A DNA stretch of 64,000 nucleotides from Gammaproteobacteria bacterium LSUCC0096 (GCA_008087055.1 VIEA01000001.1:446514-510513), one strand, 5' to 3'. Numbered from the stretch's first letter, positions 23,924-32,804 are shown. The notes: generated by a model from the sequence alone, not told the origin. Translations and numbers: made by a program.

Positions 23924-25609
23924 ATGAGCGAAACTTTCGCAGAACTCTTTGAACAGAGTCTTAACGACATCGACATGACTCCAGGCGCCATTGTCGACGC
24001 CACAGTAGTCGCAATCGAACCAGACTTCGTTATTGTTAACGCAGGTCTGAAATCTGAGGGAGCGATCCCGAAATCACAATTCGTCAACGAACAAGGTGAA
24101 CTGGCTATCGCAATTGGCGATTCCGTGAAGGTTGCCTTGGATGCAGTTGAAGATGGTTTCGGTGCGACACGTCTGTCTCGCGAAAAAGCGAAGCGTGCAG
24201 AAGCGTGGATCGACCTCGAAAAAGCACATGAAGACAATGCAGTTGTTATGGGTATCATCAACGGTAAGGTCAAAGGCGGTTTTACAGTCGACCTCGCAGG
24301 CATCCGTGCTTTCTTACCAGGATCTTTGGTTGATGTTCGTCCGGTGCGCGATGTTGCTCATTTGGAAGGTAAAGACCTCGAATTTAAAGTGATCAAGCTT
24401 GATCAGCGTCGTAACAACGTTGTTGTTTCGCGTCGCGCAGTGCTTGAGCAGGAGAATTCAGAAGAGCGCGAAGCGCTTCTTGAGAACCTTGTTGAAGGTC
24501 AGGCAGTCAAGGGTATTGTCAAGAACTTGACTGACTACGGTGCGTTCGTCGATCTCGGTGGAGTTGATGGTCTGTTACACATCACTGACATGTCATGGAA
24601 GCGTATCAAGCATCCGTCAGAAGTCGTCGGTGTCGGTGATGAAGTTGATGTGAAAGTATTGAAGTTCGATCGTGAGCGTAACCGCGTTTCACTTGGCTTG
24701 AAGCAGCTTGGCGAAGATCCATGGATCGAAATTAAGAACCGTTACCCAGTGAATACTCGTGTCAACGCGCGTATCACGAATCTGACAGATTACGGTTGTT
24801 TTGCTGAAATTGAGGAAGGCGTTGAAGGTCTTGTTCACGTCTCTGAAATGGATTGGACTAACAAGAACGTTCATCCGTCGAAGATTGTGTCTCTGGGTGA
24901 CGAAGTTGAAGTCATGGTTCTTGATATTGACGAAGAGCGTCGTCGGATCTCTCTTGGTATCAAGCAATGTAAAGTCAATCCATGGGAAGCATTCTCTGCA
25001 ACTCATGCGAAAGGCGAGAAAGTGTCTGGCCCAATTAAATCAATCACGGACTTCGGTGTATTCATCGGTCTTGATGGCGGAATTGATGGTCTGATTCACT
25101 TGTCTGATTTGTCATGGTCAGAGCCAGGTGAAGTTGCGGTTCGTAACTTTAAGAAAGGCGAAGATCTTGAAGCTGTTATTTTGGCTGTTGATCCAGAACG
25201 TGAGCGGATTTCGCTTGGTGTGAAGCAGATGGAAGAAGACCCAATGGGTGGCTTCCTTTCTGGCACAGAGAAAGGTGCAGTCGTCAAAGGTACTGTGACT
25301 GAAGTTGAGGCTAAACAGGCAACTGTTGATCTCGGTGATGGTGTCCTTGCGATCCTGAAAGCTTCAGAGTTGTCGCGTGACCGTGTCGAAGATGCACGTA
25401 ACGTGTTGAACGTTGGTGATGAAATTGAAGCGAAGATCTCGAATGTTGATCGTAAGACGCGTCAAATATCATTGTCTGTTCGTGCAATGGAAGAAGCCGA
25501 AGAGAAAGAAGCTCTCCGTAACCTGAACGAAGCGCCAGCTGAGGAAGGGGAAGTTGGGCCTACAACGATCGGTGAGCTGATTAAAGCTCAGATGGAAGGC
25601 CGCGAGTAA
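23924..25609 (+). CDS. rpsA: 30S ribosomal protein S1
   Basis: S1 binds mRNA on the 30S subunit and helps unfold and load structured messages. The 561-residue protein has six S1/OB repeats. The first two are degenerate. The later ones carry repeats such as [21 protein letters not shown], shortened here to [11 protein letters not shown], with VSLGLKQL-type ends. Codon use is strongly biased (many GGT, CGT and GAA), as expected of a highly expressed gene. The ATG at 23924 follows AGGA. It is followed by a GC-rich hairpin and ihfB, the usual cmk-rpsA-ihfB order. Confidence 0.97.
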   Translation: MSETFAELFEQSLNDIDMTPGAIVDATVVAIEPDFVIVNAGLKSEGAIPKSQFVNEQGELAIAIGDSVKVALDAVEDGFGATRLSREKAKRAEAWIDLEKAHEDNAVVMGIINGKVKGGFTVDLAGIRAFLPGSLVDVRPVRDVAHLEGKDLEFKVIKLDQRRNNVVVSRRAVLEQENSEEREALLENLVEGQAVKGIVKNLTDYGAFVDLGGVDGLLHITDMSWKRIKHPSEVVGVGDEVDVKVLKFDRERNRVSLGLKQLGEDPWIEIKNRYPVNTRVNARITNLTDYGCFAEIEEGVEGLVHVSEMDWTNKNVHPSKIVSLGDEVEVMVLDIDEERRRISLGIKQCKVNPWEAFSATHAKGEKVSGPIKSITDFGVFIGLDGGIDGLIHLSDLSWSEPGEVAVRNFKKGEDLEAVILAVDPERERISLGVKQMEEDPMGGFLSGTEKGAVVKGTVTEVEAKQATVDLGDGVLAILKASELSRDRVEDARNVLNVGDEIEAKISNVDRKTRQISLSVRAMEEAEEKEALRNLNEAPAEEGEVGPTTIGELIKAQMEGRE

Positions 25610-25621
25610 TCCGGCTATTGA

Positions 25622-25640
25622 GGCCGGGCGTTGCCCGGCC
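25622..25640 (+). repeat. GC-rich hairpin between rpsA and ihfB
   Basis: GGCCGGGC and GCCCGGCC are perfect 8-bp arms around a GTT loop, 12 bp after the rpsA stop. No T-tract follows, so intrinsic termination is unlikely. It may stabilise the rpsA message 3' end or cause pausing between a very highly expressed gene and ihfB. Confidence 0.5.
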
Positions 25641-25657
25641 AGACATCGGAAGGTCAT

Positions 25658-25969
25658 ATGTCAGGTATTACTAAGTCGATGCTCATTGAGCGCATCGCAA
25701 CACGCTACCCAGCATTACCTCCTAAAGATGTGGAACTGGCTGTGAAAGCCATTTTCGACCGCATGAGCCGCCAATTGGTTGAGGGTGGTCGAATCGAATT
25801 ACGGGGATTTGGATCATTCTCACTACATAAGCGTAAGGCGCGTGTAGGTCGGAATCCAAAGACCGGTGAATCAGTGGTTTTGGACTCAAAAGCAGTTCCT
25901 CACTTTAAGCCCGGTAAAGAGCTGCGTGAAGCAGTGAATACAGCATTTCTGGAATCCCGGAAATCATGA
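25658..25969 (+). CDS. ihfB: Integration host factor subunit beta
   Basis: IhfB pairs with IhfA (encoded at 39.4 kb) to bend DNA sharply at specific sites in recombination, replication and transcription. The 103-residue protein has the DNABII fold with [25 protein letters not shown], cited here by its core GRNPKTG arm tip, and ends [13 protein letters not shown]. The ATG at 25658 follows GGAAGG; the in-frame codon at 25631 falls in the hairpin and adds unconserved residues. Its stop overlaps lapA by 4 bp. Confidence 0.95.
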   Translation: MSGITKSMLIERIATRYPALPPKDVELAVKAIFDRMSRQLVEGGRIELRGFGSFSLHKRKARVGRNPKTGESVVLDSKAVPHFKPGKELREAVNTAFLESRKS

Positions 25970-26205
25970 AATTAGTGAAACGACTGGTCACTTTGACTTG
26001 GGTAATTACCCTCTTAGTGGCCGGTTGTGTTCTCTATCTATTTAACTCTGATCCCGTTGCTATAGATCTTGTTTGGATTCAAATCCCAGAAACGAGCCTA
26101 GCGGTTGTTTTGATTGCAACATTTTTCGTCGGCGTGTTATCCGGTAGTGTATTGGTTTTGATCGCGTCGATGATTCCCAAGAAACGGAAGCCTGTGAATG
26201 AGTGA
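25966..26205 (+). CDS. lapA: LapA-domain inner-membrane protein
   Basis: A 79-residue protein with two transmembrane helices (about 9-28 and 43-67), matching the LapA/DUF1049 family. In E. coli LapA works with LapB (YciM) to adjust LpxC degradation and lipopolysaccharide synthesis. The segment [19 protein letters not shown] is conserved in kind. It overlaps ihfB upstream by 4 bp and pyrF downstream by 8 bp. The usual lapB gene does not follow it here. Confidence 0.88.
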   Translation: MKLVKRLVTLTWVITLLVAGCVLYLFNSDPVAIDLVWIQIPETSLAVVLIATFFVGVLSGSVLVLIASMIPKKRKPVNE

Positions 26206-26887
26206 TCAGCGCATCATTGTTGCCTTGGATGTATCGACTGCCACTGAATTGCGTGAACTCGTTGCACAGATTCCAAATACACATTGCAGAGCAAAAATTG
26301 GTAAAGAATTATTTACATCGATTGGTCCTTTAGCAATTGAGATATGCCATCAAGCAGGTCTCGACGTGTTCCTCGATCTGAAGTTTCACGATATCCCAAA
26401 TACGTGCGCGAAAGCTGTGCGTGCGGCTGCTCGTTGGGGTGTATGGATGACAAATGTCCATTGCTCAGGTGGCACCGATATGATGCGAGCTGCTCGCGAG
26501 ATCCTCGAAGGTGAATCACATCGACCTCTTTTGATCGGTGTGACAGTGTTGACGAGCATGTCAGCAGTTGGTCTTCAAGAACTCGGAGTGGAACGTGATG
26601 TCGAGTCGCAGGTCGATCATTTCGCTCGTCTTGCTCATAACTCTGGGTTGGATGGTGTTGTATGTTCAGCACAAGAGGCTCAAAGACTTCGTGGATCCTT
26701 CGGTAAAGACTTCTGTTTGGTGACTCCGGGGATTCGCCCGAGTTGGGCAGCGACTGATGATCAAACGCGCATCGTCACCCCAAAAGATGCGATTGCCAAT
26801 GGGTCTGACTATTTAGTGATCGGTCGGCCAATTACAGCATCTGACTATCCAGAAGAAGCGATTGCTCGAATCGTCCAAGAACTCTGA
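26198..26887 (+). CDS. pyrF: Orotidine 5'-phosphate decarboxylase
   Basis: PyrF decarboxylates OMP to UMP, the last step of de novo pyrimidine nucleotide synthesis. The 229-residue TIM-barrel protein has VALDVST, KIGKELFTS, the catalytic DLKFHDIP (Asp60, Lys62, Asp65), and the phosphate-binding VTPGIRP and YLVIGRPIT. The ATG lies within lapA, so translation is coupled. It looks like the last gene of the ihfB-lapA-pyrF unit; no terminator is visible after it. Confidence 0.97.
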   Translation: MSDQRIIVALDVSTATELRELVAQIPNTHCRAKIGKELFTSIGPLAIEICHQAGLDVFLDLKFHDIPNTCAKAVRAAARWGVWMTNVHCSGGTDMMRAAREILEGESHRPLLIGVTVLTSMSAVGLQELGVERDVESQVDHFARLAHNSGLDGVVCSAQEAQRLRGSFGKDFCLVTPGIRPSWAATDDQTRIVTPKDAIANGSDYLVIGRPITASDYPEEAIARIVQEL

Positions 26888-26933
26888 CATTTCCCTCGGC
26901 GATTTCTGACGTAACTTCTCACGCTATAGCTAT

Positions 26934-26948
26934 CCTCCACTCAGGAGG
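26934..26948 (+). promoter_or_regulatory. Hairpin sequestering the Shine-Dalgarno of the ComEA-like gene
   Basis: CCTCC (26934-26938) and GGAGG (26944-26948) form a five-pair, all-strong stem around ACTCA. The GGAGG arm is the ribosome-binding site of the gene starting at 26954, so the mRNA could hide its own start signal. The structure is short and could be coincidence. Confidence 0.4.
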
Positions 26949-26953
26949 TGCGC

Positions 26954-27271
26954 ATGAAAAATTTATTCTTTGCTACCGTTTTATCTCTGATGGCACTCGA
27001 TGTGTTTGCCGGACAAGTCGATTTAAATACGGCATCCGCTAATGAAATCGCTAAGTCATTAATTGGTATCGGGCTGTCGAAGGCGCAGAAAATTGTTGAC
27101 TACCGAATCCAATTTGGTCCCATTGATACGCCAGAAGAGCTTTTAGCAATCAAAGGGATTGGTGAAAAAACTCTGGAGAAAAATCGCTCTAAGATGATTA
27201 CGCGCTTGATTCGGCCGTCGAGGCCAATTAATCCGGCCGGAGGTCTTGACGAAGCACCTTGGAATCATTAA
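26954..27271 (+). CDS. ComEA-family helix-hairpin-helix secreted protein
   Basis: A 105-residue protein with a signal peptide (cleavage near DVFA-GQVD, residue 19) and a ComEA-type double helix-hairpin-helix domain: VDLNTASANEIAKSL, GIGLSKAQKIVDYR, ELLAIKGIGEKTLEKNR. Proteins of this type bind double-stranded DNA in the periplasm and may help DNA uptake. Short gammaproteobacterial versions are poorly studied. The ATG at 26954 has a perfect AGGAGGTG upstream and is preferred over the GTG at 26948, which overlaps that site. It stands alone before tRNA-Asn. Confidence 0.85.
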   Translation: MKNLFFATVLSLMALDVFAGQVDLNTASANEIAKSLIGIGLSKAQKIVDYRIQFGPIDTPEELLAIKGIGEKTLEKNRSKMITRLIRPSRPINPAGGLDEAPWNH

Positions 27272-27291
27272 AGTTCGCGGCCATCCTGAGT

Positions 27292-27367
27292 TCCGCGATA
27301 GCTCAGTTGGTAGAGCAGAAGACTGTTAATCTTTTGGTCGCAGGTTCGAGTCCTGCTCGCGGAGCCA
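27292..27367 (+). tRNA. tRNA-Asn (GTT)
   Basis: A 76-nt cloverleaf: acceptor stem TCCGCGA/TCGCGGA, D-arm GCTCAGTTGGTAGAGC, anticodon GTT at 27325-27327 in loop CTGTTAA, T-arm with GGTTCGAGTCC, discriminator G and an encoded CCA. It lies 20 bp after the ComEA-like gene. No clear promoter or terminator of its own was seen. Confidence 0.97.
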
Positions 27368-27492
27368 TTTCTTATATCTTTCCAAAATTTGCTTTCAACT
27401 CATGGTAGTTGTGCGGTTGCTTTTAGCTCCCATTAATTTGCTGTAGCCTAGCGCTTCCCGTGCGCAAGGACGCGTTTCGAATGAACTGTCAT

Positions 27493-27506
27493 TAATGCAT
27501 GCATTA
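27493..27506. promoter_or_regulatory. Perfect 14-bp palindrome upstream of hupE
   Basis: TAATGCATGCATTA is fully self-complementary and sits 16 bp upstream of the hupE start, just before its ribosome site (GAGGG). Its position would suit a repressor operator, for example for a metal-responsive regulator, but no regulator is identified. The rest of the 154-bp gap after tRNA-Asn shows nothing I can name. Confidence 0.4.
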
Positions 27507-27521
27507 TTTTGAGGGAAACCG

Positions 27522-28091
27522 ATGAAAGCATTATTGTCTTTAGTACTGATTACCGTGCCTGGACTCGTATTCGCGCATGCTCCTGAGGGGGCGGGCGGCG
27601 GTTTTCTAACCGGGTTTTTGCACCCAATCATGGGGTTCGATCATCTTGTTGCGATGGTGGCTGTCGGCCTTTGGGGAGCTTTTTTAGGTGATCGTGCTCT
27701 TTGGATTTTACCGATTGTTTTCCCAACAATTATGGCTGTCGGTGCCGCTATCGGAATCTTGGGGCTCGAAATCCCATTAGTAGAATTCGTGATTGCTCTG
27801 TCGGGCGTTGTTCTCGGGGCCCTCATCGCGCTTCGCTTCAGAGCTCCCCTTGCTATAGCTATGGTTCTTGTCGGGATTTTTGCGATTTTTCATGGTTACG
27901 CTCATGGTCTTGAGATGCCGGAACAAATCAGTGCGATGACATACGGGGCTGGATTTGTGACTGGTACTGGCCTTCTGCACTTGGCTGGAATTGTCCTTGG
28001 CTTTGCTACGCGTCTTCCACATGGTGAGCTTTTGGTTCGCGGCTGTGGCGGTGTCATTTCGGTGGTTGGTCTCACTTATCTTGTTGGTTAA
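27522..28091 (+). CDS. HupE/UreJ-family membrane protein
   Basis: HupE/UreJ proteins are small inner-membrane proteins thought to import nickel or cobalt. The 189-residue protein has a signal peptide ending VFA-HAPEG, leaving a histidine at the mature N-terminus. It also has the signature HPIMGFDHL (His34, Asp40, His41), a second HGYAHGLE motif and six hydrophobic segments. No hydrogenase or urease genes are in the window, so the metal's destination is unknown. A second membrane gene begins at its stop codon. Confidence 0.85.
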   Translation: MKALLSLVLITVPGLVFAHAPEGAGGGFLTGFLHPIMGFDHLVAMVAVGLWGAFLGDRALWILPIVFPTIMAVGAAIGILGLEIPLVEFVIALSGVVLGALIALRFRAPLAIAMVLVGIFAIFHGYAHGLEMPEQISAMTYGAGFVTGTGLLHLAGIVLGFATRLPHGELLVRGCGGVISVVGLTYLVG

Positions 28092-28677
28092 AACGACTAT
28101 TGGGCTGAGCCTTTGCGCCCTGCCGGAAATGGTATGGGCGCACGCTTTAGGGACTGACCCTACGGTTATCGAGCGGATCGATGCGGGTCTTATGCTCCCC
28201 TCTGAACTCAGTCTTGTCTGGATTTTTTGGCTCATGTTTGGATTATGGATCGTCCAAAATTTGAACAGCGCCCCTCTTTTTTTTGTTGGTGCCTTTTCAG
28301 GCATTGTCGTGTCATCTCTTTTGAGTCCAATAGTGCTCGATGTCTCACTACCTGCGCTGGTGGTCGGCTTAGCAGTTGCTGTTTGGATCTGTATCGGTAG
28401 AAAAGCTGACGCAAGATTGTCTGCGTTGGTGATTTTCATCTTTAGTGCGCTATCGATGTCGATGGTGTTTTCAGTGCACGCTGACTTGGCGGGTGATGCG
28501 TTGATACGATCGATTGCAGCCGTCTCAATGTTGTTCAGCGCGAGCTTTTTTGGAGGCTTGTTTAAACAGATTGATCAATGGTTTCCAAAGCAAACGCCGA
28601 TCGGAGTCCGTATTTTATCGAGTTGGATGGTTGCATTGATCGCGATTCAAATCGCGATGAGTACAATAGCGCGATGA
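28084..28677 (+). CDS. Six-TM membrane protein, possible degenerate HupE paralogue
   Basis: I do not recognise this 197-residue protein by family. It starts at a TTG overlapping the hupE stop and has a short signal-like segment ending VWA-HALGTD. About six hydrophobic helices follow, one containing [12 protein letters not shown]. Its topology and the mature start HAL mimic the gene before it, but the metal-motif HPxxGxDH is missing. I infer a diverged HupE-type partner. Its stop overlaps the uvrB ATG (ATGA), so the three genes form a coupled run. The start is uncertain: the reading frame stays open upstream to 27991 inside hupE, and a neighbouring TTG lies at 28081. Confidence 0.6.
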   Translation: MVKTTIGLSLCALPEMVWAHALGTDPTVIERIDAGLMLPSELSLVWIFWLMFGLWIVQNLNSAPLFFVGAFSGIVVSSLLSPIVLDVSLPALVVGLAVAVWICIGRKADARLSALVIFIFSALSMSMVFSVHADLAGDALIRSIAAVSMLFSASFFGGLFKQIDQWFPKQTPIGVRILSSWMVALIAIQIAMSTIAR

Positions 28678-30713
28678 CCCATGACACCTCCTATCCGTTC
28701 CAAGTTGTTTCTGACTATGAGCCTGCGGGCGATCAGCCAACAGCGATCAAGACACTCGTCGAAGGTGTCCAGGCGGGTCTTGCCCATCAAACACTTCTCG
28801 GTGTGACAGGCTCCGGTAAAACCTTCACTGTTGCTAAAGTGATCGAGTCGATTAAGCGTCCAACCATCGTCATGGCGCACAATAAGACACTTGCTGCGCA
28901 ATTGTATGGGGAGTTCAAAGAATTCTTTCCACACAATGCGGTTGAGTACTTTGTGTCTTATTACGATTACTACCAGCCTGAAGCCTATGTGCCAGCGAGT
29001 GATACGTTTATCGAAAAAGATGCGTCGATTAATGATCACATCGAGCAGATGCGATTATCGGCAACCAAAGCACTTCTTGAGCGCGATGACGTTATCATCG
29101 TTGCGACTGTTTCCTCAATTTATGGTCTCGGTGATCCGGAGGCCTACCACGAAATGGTGTTACATCTCACGCGTGGTATGACAATCGACCAGCGTCAGAT
29201 TTTAAGGCGGTTAGCAGAGCTTCAATACAAACGGAATGACATGGATTTTGGGCGGGGTACCTATCGAGTCCGTGGAGACGTTATCGATATTTTTCCAGCA
29301 GAATCCGATCGAGAAGGTGTGCGAGTCGAGCTGTTTGATGATGAAATCGAACAGCTCTCTTACTTTGATCCATTGACTGGCGAGGTTCTGAGGAAAGTTC
29401 CTCGGCTCACCGTCTATCCAAAGACGCATTACGTCACCAGTAAAGACCGATTGGTGAATACGCTTGATGATATTAAGGCCGAGCTAAAAATGCGGTTAGA
29501 GCAGTTTAGAGAACAAAGTAAATTGCTTGAGGCGCAGCGATTAGAACAGCGGACAAAGTTTGATCTCGAAATGATCGCTGAATTGGGTTACTGCCAGGGT
29601 ATCGAGAATTACTCACGCTATCTTTCAGGGCGCCCACCGGGTGAAGCTCCCCCCACATTGTTTGATTATTTACCGCCTGATGCATTGTTAGTGATTGATG
29701 AATCGCATGTCACGGTGCCGCAAATTGGTGGCATGTACCGAGGGGATCGCTCGCGGAAAGAAACATTGGTGGAATATGGATTTCGGTTGCCATCTGCCTT
29801 GGATAACCGACCTCTTAAATTTGAAGAGTGGGAATCGTTAGCGCCACAGATGATATTCGTCTCAGCAACACCTGGCGTGTACGAAAAAGAACACCAAGCA
29901 CAAGTCGCTGAGCAGGTGGTGCGTCCGACCGGCCTCGTTGATCCGACGCTTGAAATCAGACCGGCAGGATCGCAGGTGGATGATTGTCTTAGCGAAATCC
30001 ATGCGGTTGTCGAGAAAGATGAGCGAGTACTAATTACCGTATTAACCAAACGCATGGCCGAAGATTTAACAGATTACCTTATGGACCATGGTGTCCGAGT
30101 ACGATACTTGCACTCAGATATTGATACGGTCGAGCGTGTGGAAATCATACGGGATCTGCGGAGAGGTGAATTCGATGTGCTTGTCGGTATTAACCTGTTG
30201 CGAGAAGGCCTCGATATGCCTGAGGTGTCCCTAGTAGCCATTATGGACGCTGATAAAGAGGGATTTTTGCGTTCGGACCGCTCACTGATTCAGACGATTG
30301 GTCGTGCAGCGCGAAACGTGAATGGTCGTGCCATTTTATATGCTGACAGGATTACTGATTCGATGCAGCGTGCAATTGATGAAACTGATCGTCGGCGAAC
30401 CAAGCAGATCGCGTTTAATGAAGAGCATGGGATTGTTCCAAAGACGATTAAGAAGCGCATCGATGATGTCATGGAAGGTGCGCATCGTGAGACCCCAGGT
30501 TCACGAGGAAGAAAGGCCAAAGATAAGGCGGCGAAGTCGACAACAGATGCGTTGATGCCGAAGAACCCGCAGACTTTGACGCCGCAACAATTGGCCAAAG
30601 AGATTACTCGTCTTGAAGATGAAATGTTTCAAGCTGCAAAATCTTTGGAATTCGAACGGGCGGCCGCGATACGCGACGCTGTGGCCGAGCTACAATCGCT
30701 CGCTTTTAAATAA
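28674..30713 (+). CDS. uvrB: UvrABC excinuclease subunit B
   Basis: UvrB is the damage-verifying helicase-like subunit of nucleotide excision repair. It receives lesions from UvrA and loads UvrC. The ATG at 28674 gives 679 residues, matching the family; upstream in-frame codons lie inside the membrane gene. Visible are Walker A GVTGSGKT (43-50), the beta-hairpin region [16 protein letters not shown], helicase motifs ([37 protein letters not shown]), and the C-terminal UVR motif [18 protein letters not shown]. No LexA-type CTG-N10-CAG box is seen in the bases before it. Confidence 0.97.
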   Translation: MTHDTSYPFQVVSDYEPAGDQPTAIKTLVEGVQAGLAHQTLLGVTGSGKTFTVAKVIESIKRPTIVMAHNKTLAAQLYGEFKEFFPHNAVEYFVSYYDYYQPEAYVPASDTFIEKDASINDHIEQMRLSATKALLERDDVIIVATVSSIYGLGDPEAYHEMVLHLTRGMTIDQRQILRRLAELQYKRNDMDFGRGTYRVRGDVIDIFPAESDREGVRVELFDDEIEQLSYFDPLTGEVLRKVPRLTVYPKTHYVTSKDRLVNTLDDIKAELKMRLEQFREQSKLLEAQRLEQRTKFDLEMIAELGYCQGIENYSRYLSGRPPGEAPPTLFDYLPPDALLVIDESHVTVPQIGGMYRGDRSRKETLVEYGFRLPSALDNRPLKFEEWESLAPQMIFVSATPGVYEKEHQAQVAEQVVRPTGLVDPTLEIRPAGSQVDDCLSEIHAVVEKDERVLITVLTKRMAEDLTDYLMDHGVRVRYLHSDIDTVERVEIIRDLRRGEFDVLVGINLLREGLDMPEVSLVAIMDADKEGFLRSDRSLIQTIGRAARNVNGRAILYADRITDSMQRAIDETDRRRTKQIAFNEEHGIVPKTIKKRIDDVMEGAHRETPGSRGRKAKDKAAKSTTDALMPKNPQTLTPQQLAKEITRLEDEMFQAAKSLEFERAAAIRDAVAELQSLAFK

Positions 30714-30725
30714 TCAAGGACGACG

Positions 30726-31634
30726 ATGCCAATACGATTTGCCCCTGCTGTGATGAGTTTATTCGGTCTGGCGCTTGCATGGCGTGCGCTTTCGGACCTC
30801 GGTGGTTGGGAGAGCGGTGCGGGGCGACTCATCTCAATTGGTGCTTTGTTACTTGGATTAGTGACTTTTGGATCAATTGTGTTGCATCAGTTCCAGAAGG
30901 GCGCTCTTCGAGAAACGTTTGAAAATCCGCAACTCAGAGTGCTGCCTGCGTGCCTCACTGTCGGTCTGATGCTTTTGAGCGCACTACTGGCTCCGCATAT
31001 GCCTCGACTGGCTAACATCATGATTTGGATCGCGGCTCTGAGTCATTTCACATTACTGGCATGGCTAATCAATGGCTGGTTCCGCGGAGGGCTTCCGCTC
31101 GAAACAGTGTCACCAGTGTGGTTCATCCCAGTTGTGGGTAACATCGTGGTACCTGTTGGTGCCATGGCCTCCGGCGAAGTGATGTTGGCTTGGTTTGGAT
31201 TTTCAATTGGAATTGTTTTGTGGCTGATGCTGCTGCCAATCGTGTTTTTTAGACTCATCCATGGAAAACCGATACCTGAGGAGCTCGAGAGTACTCAAAT
31301 GGTGTTGGTGGCTCCACCAGCGATTGGCTCCGTCTCTTGGTCATTGCTTGCTGGTGACCAAGCTGTTGTACCTGGGGCAGTCTTACTGTCAGTGGCGGTC
31401 TTTTTGATGCTGACATTGATCCCGATGGTTTTACGCGTCATTAGCAGACCTTTCGTGCCGGCAAACTGGGCGTTTGGATTTCCGTTGGCAGCATTGAGTA
31501 CGGGCCTTGCGACCTACAGTATTTTGCTAGAACGCGATATTCTCATGGGCGTCGGCTTGGTGATTTTATTGTTGGTTTCAGCATTGATTCTCTGGGCTTT
31601 GATTGGTTCGGCTCGGATTTTGTTAAAGAGTTAA
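30726..31634 (+). CDS. TDT/SLAC1-family anion or dicarboxylate transporter
   Basis: A 302-residue protein of about ten transmembrane helices resembling the TehA/SLAC1/Mae1 (TDT) family of anion channels and C4-dicarboxylate or tellurite-resistance proteins. Matching features are PVWFIPVVGNIVVPVGA, WFGFSIGIVLWLMLLPIVF and VLVAPPAIGSVSW, with helices in the spacing of the TehA fold. The substrate cannot be told from sequence. The ATG lies 12 bp after uvrB and the gene ends 3 bp before the epimerase gene, so the three may be co-transcribed. Confidence 0.8.
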   Translation: MPIRFAPAVMSLFGLALAWRALSDLGGWESGAGRLISIGALLLGLVTFGSIVLHQFQKGALRETFENPQLRVLPACLTVGLMLLSALLAPHMPRLANIMIWIAALSHFTLLAWLINGWFRGGLPLETVSPVWFIPVVGNIVVPVGAMASGEVMLAWFGFSIGIVLWLMLLPIVFFRLIHGKPIPEELESTQMVLVAPPAIGSVSWSLLAGDQAVVPGAVLLSVAVFLMLTLIPMVLRVISRPFVPANWAFGFPLAALSTGLATYSILLERDILMGVGLVILLLVSALILWALIGSARILLKS

Positions 31635-31637
31635 TTT

Positions 31638-32645
31638 ATGCGCGTTTTAGTCACCGGGTCAGCCGGCTTTATTGGATCCACCGTTAGTCATCGCTTACTC
31701 GATCGTGGTGATGAAGTCGTCGGTCTCGATAATTACAATGACTACTATGAAGTGTCCTTGAAAGAAGCGCGTGGTCAGCGGTTGCTCGATCGAGCGGGGT
31801 ACACTGAAATTCGGGCCAGTGTCGAAGATAGAGATGCGTTAGAAATCCTATTCAAGACACACAAGATTGATCGTGTTGTGCATTTAGCAGCGCAAGCAGG
31901 GGTTCGATATTCGCTTGAAAATCCGCATGCGTACATCGATGCCAATCTTGTTGGATTCATGAATATCCTCGAATGTTGTCGTCACCATGAGATTGATCAT
32001 CTGGTCTATGCGTCATCGAGTTCTGTTTATGGTGCCAATGAGTCATTACCGTTTCGCGTCGAAGATTCAGTCGATCACCCGGTTAGTCTTTATGCAGCCA
32101 CTAAAAAAGCCAATGAGTTGATGGCGCACACCTACAGTCATCTGTTTGGTCTGCCGACGACTGGGCTTCGTTTCTTCACAGTCTATGGACCGTGGGGTCG
32201 TCCCGATATGGCGCTCTTTAAGTTCTCGCGTGCGATCCTGACTGGCGGAACGGTTCAACTGTTCAATGGAGGTCATCACAAACGTGATTTTACGTTTGTC
32301 ACAGACATTGTTGATGGTGTGATTGGTACTCTTGATCAAATTGCAGCGGCTGATATGACTTACGATCCGCTGAATCCAAATCCAGGAACATCGAATGTGC
32401 CATGGCGCGTATATAACATCGGATCAGATCGTCCGGTTGATTTGATCCGTTACCTCGAGCTCATTGAAGACGCGTGCGGAAAGAAAGCTAACGTTGAGTC
32501 ACTACCGATGCAACCTGGTGATGTCATCGCGACTCACGCTGATGTATCCGCTTTAAAAGCGGCCATTGGATATGCCCCACGCGTCACTGTGGAAGAGGGT
32601 ATTCCGCAGTTTGTCGATTGGTTTAGAAAATACTACAGCCTATAG
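31638..32645 (+). CDS. NAD-dependent UDP-glucuronate 4-epimerase-like protein
   Basis: An extended SDR of 335 residues that epimerises a nucleotide sugar, most likely UDP-glucuronate to UDP-galacturonate. Evidence is the NAD motif GSAGFIG (residues 7-13), DNYNDYYEVSLKEAR, HLAAQAGVRYSLENP, the catalytic Tyr152 and Lys156 in LYAATKKANE, and GLRFFTVYGPWGRPDMA, the set seen in CapI/LpsL-type enzymes. Such sugars usually go to capsule or lipopolysaccharide, but no other sugar genes are nearby. Confidence 0.85.
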   Translation: MRVLVTGSAGFIGSTVSHRLLDRGDEVVGLDNYNDYYEVSLKEARGQRLLDRAGYTEIRASVEDRDALEILFKTHKIDRVVHLAAQAGVRYSLENPHAYIDANLVGFMNILECCRHHEIDHLVYASSSSVYGANESLPFRVEDSVDHPVSLYAATKKANELMAHTYSHLFGLPTTGLRFFTVYGPWGRPDMALFKFSRAILTGGTVQLFNGGHHKRDFTFVTDIVDGVIGTLDQIAAADMTYDPLNPNPGTSNVPWRVYNIGSDRPVDLIRYLELIEDACGKKANVESLPMQPGDVIATHADVSALKAAIGYAPRVTVEEGIPQFVDWFRKYYSL

Positions 32646-32653
32646 GAAGACAC

Positions 32654-32681
32654 TTTACTTCACACTTGAAGACTGTATACT
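32654..32681 (+). promoter_or_regulatory. Putative promoter of tRNA-Val
   Basis: TTTACT and TATACT separated by 16 bp, with a GC-rich discriminator (TTCGCCGCTC) before the tRNA at 32694. The block CTGTATACT plus GCCGCTCT is shared with the tRNA-Pro promoter at 40058, which supports both. Confidence 0.5.
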
Positions 32682-32693
32682 TCGCCGCTCTTT

Positions 32694-32770
32694 AGGCGCG
32701 TAGCTCAGTTGGTTAGAGCGCCACCTTGACATGGTGGAGGTCGTTGGTTCGATTCCAATCGCGCCTACCA
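32694..32770 (+). tRNA. tRNA-Val (GAC)
   Basis: A 77-nt cloverleaf: acceptor AGGCGCG/CGCGCCT, D-arm with AGCTCAGTTGGTTAGAGC, anticodon stem CCACC/GGTGG with GAC at 32728-32730, T-arm GGTTCGATTCC, and encoded CCA. It lies 54 bp upstream of thrS. No terminator separates them. Confidence 0.97.
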
Positions 32771-32795
32771 AATTACAACCACATTGGATGGCCCT

Positions 32796-32804
32796 TGGTA
32801 TAGG
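32796..32804 (+). promoter_or_regulatory. Possible extended -10 for thrS
   Basis: TGG-TATAGG in the 54-bp gap between tRNA-Val and thrS resembles the TGG-TATCAT strings before trpS and gyrA. It would give a leader of only about 14 nt. Weak evidence; thrS may instead be read through from the tRNA-Val promoter. Confidence 0.25.

Noticed and set aside
23884-24303. Long open frame antisense to the start of rpsA
   Set aside because: Ser/Arg-rich translation typical of the antisense of a codon-biased gene; no ribosome site or family resemblance.
27409-27420. TTGTGCGGTTGC before hupE as another PHA-type operator
   Set aside because: Only the left half matches; the GCAA half is missing.
27777-28439. 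220-codon open frame antisense to the HupE-like pair
   Set aside because: Basic, low-complexity translation opposite two membrane genes; absence of stops reflects the base composition of hydrophobic coding sequence.
28600-28673. Possible LexA box before uvrB
   Set aside because: No CTG-N10-CAG arrangement was found in the region, unlike the clear box at lexA.
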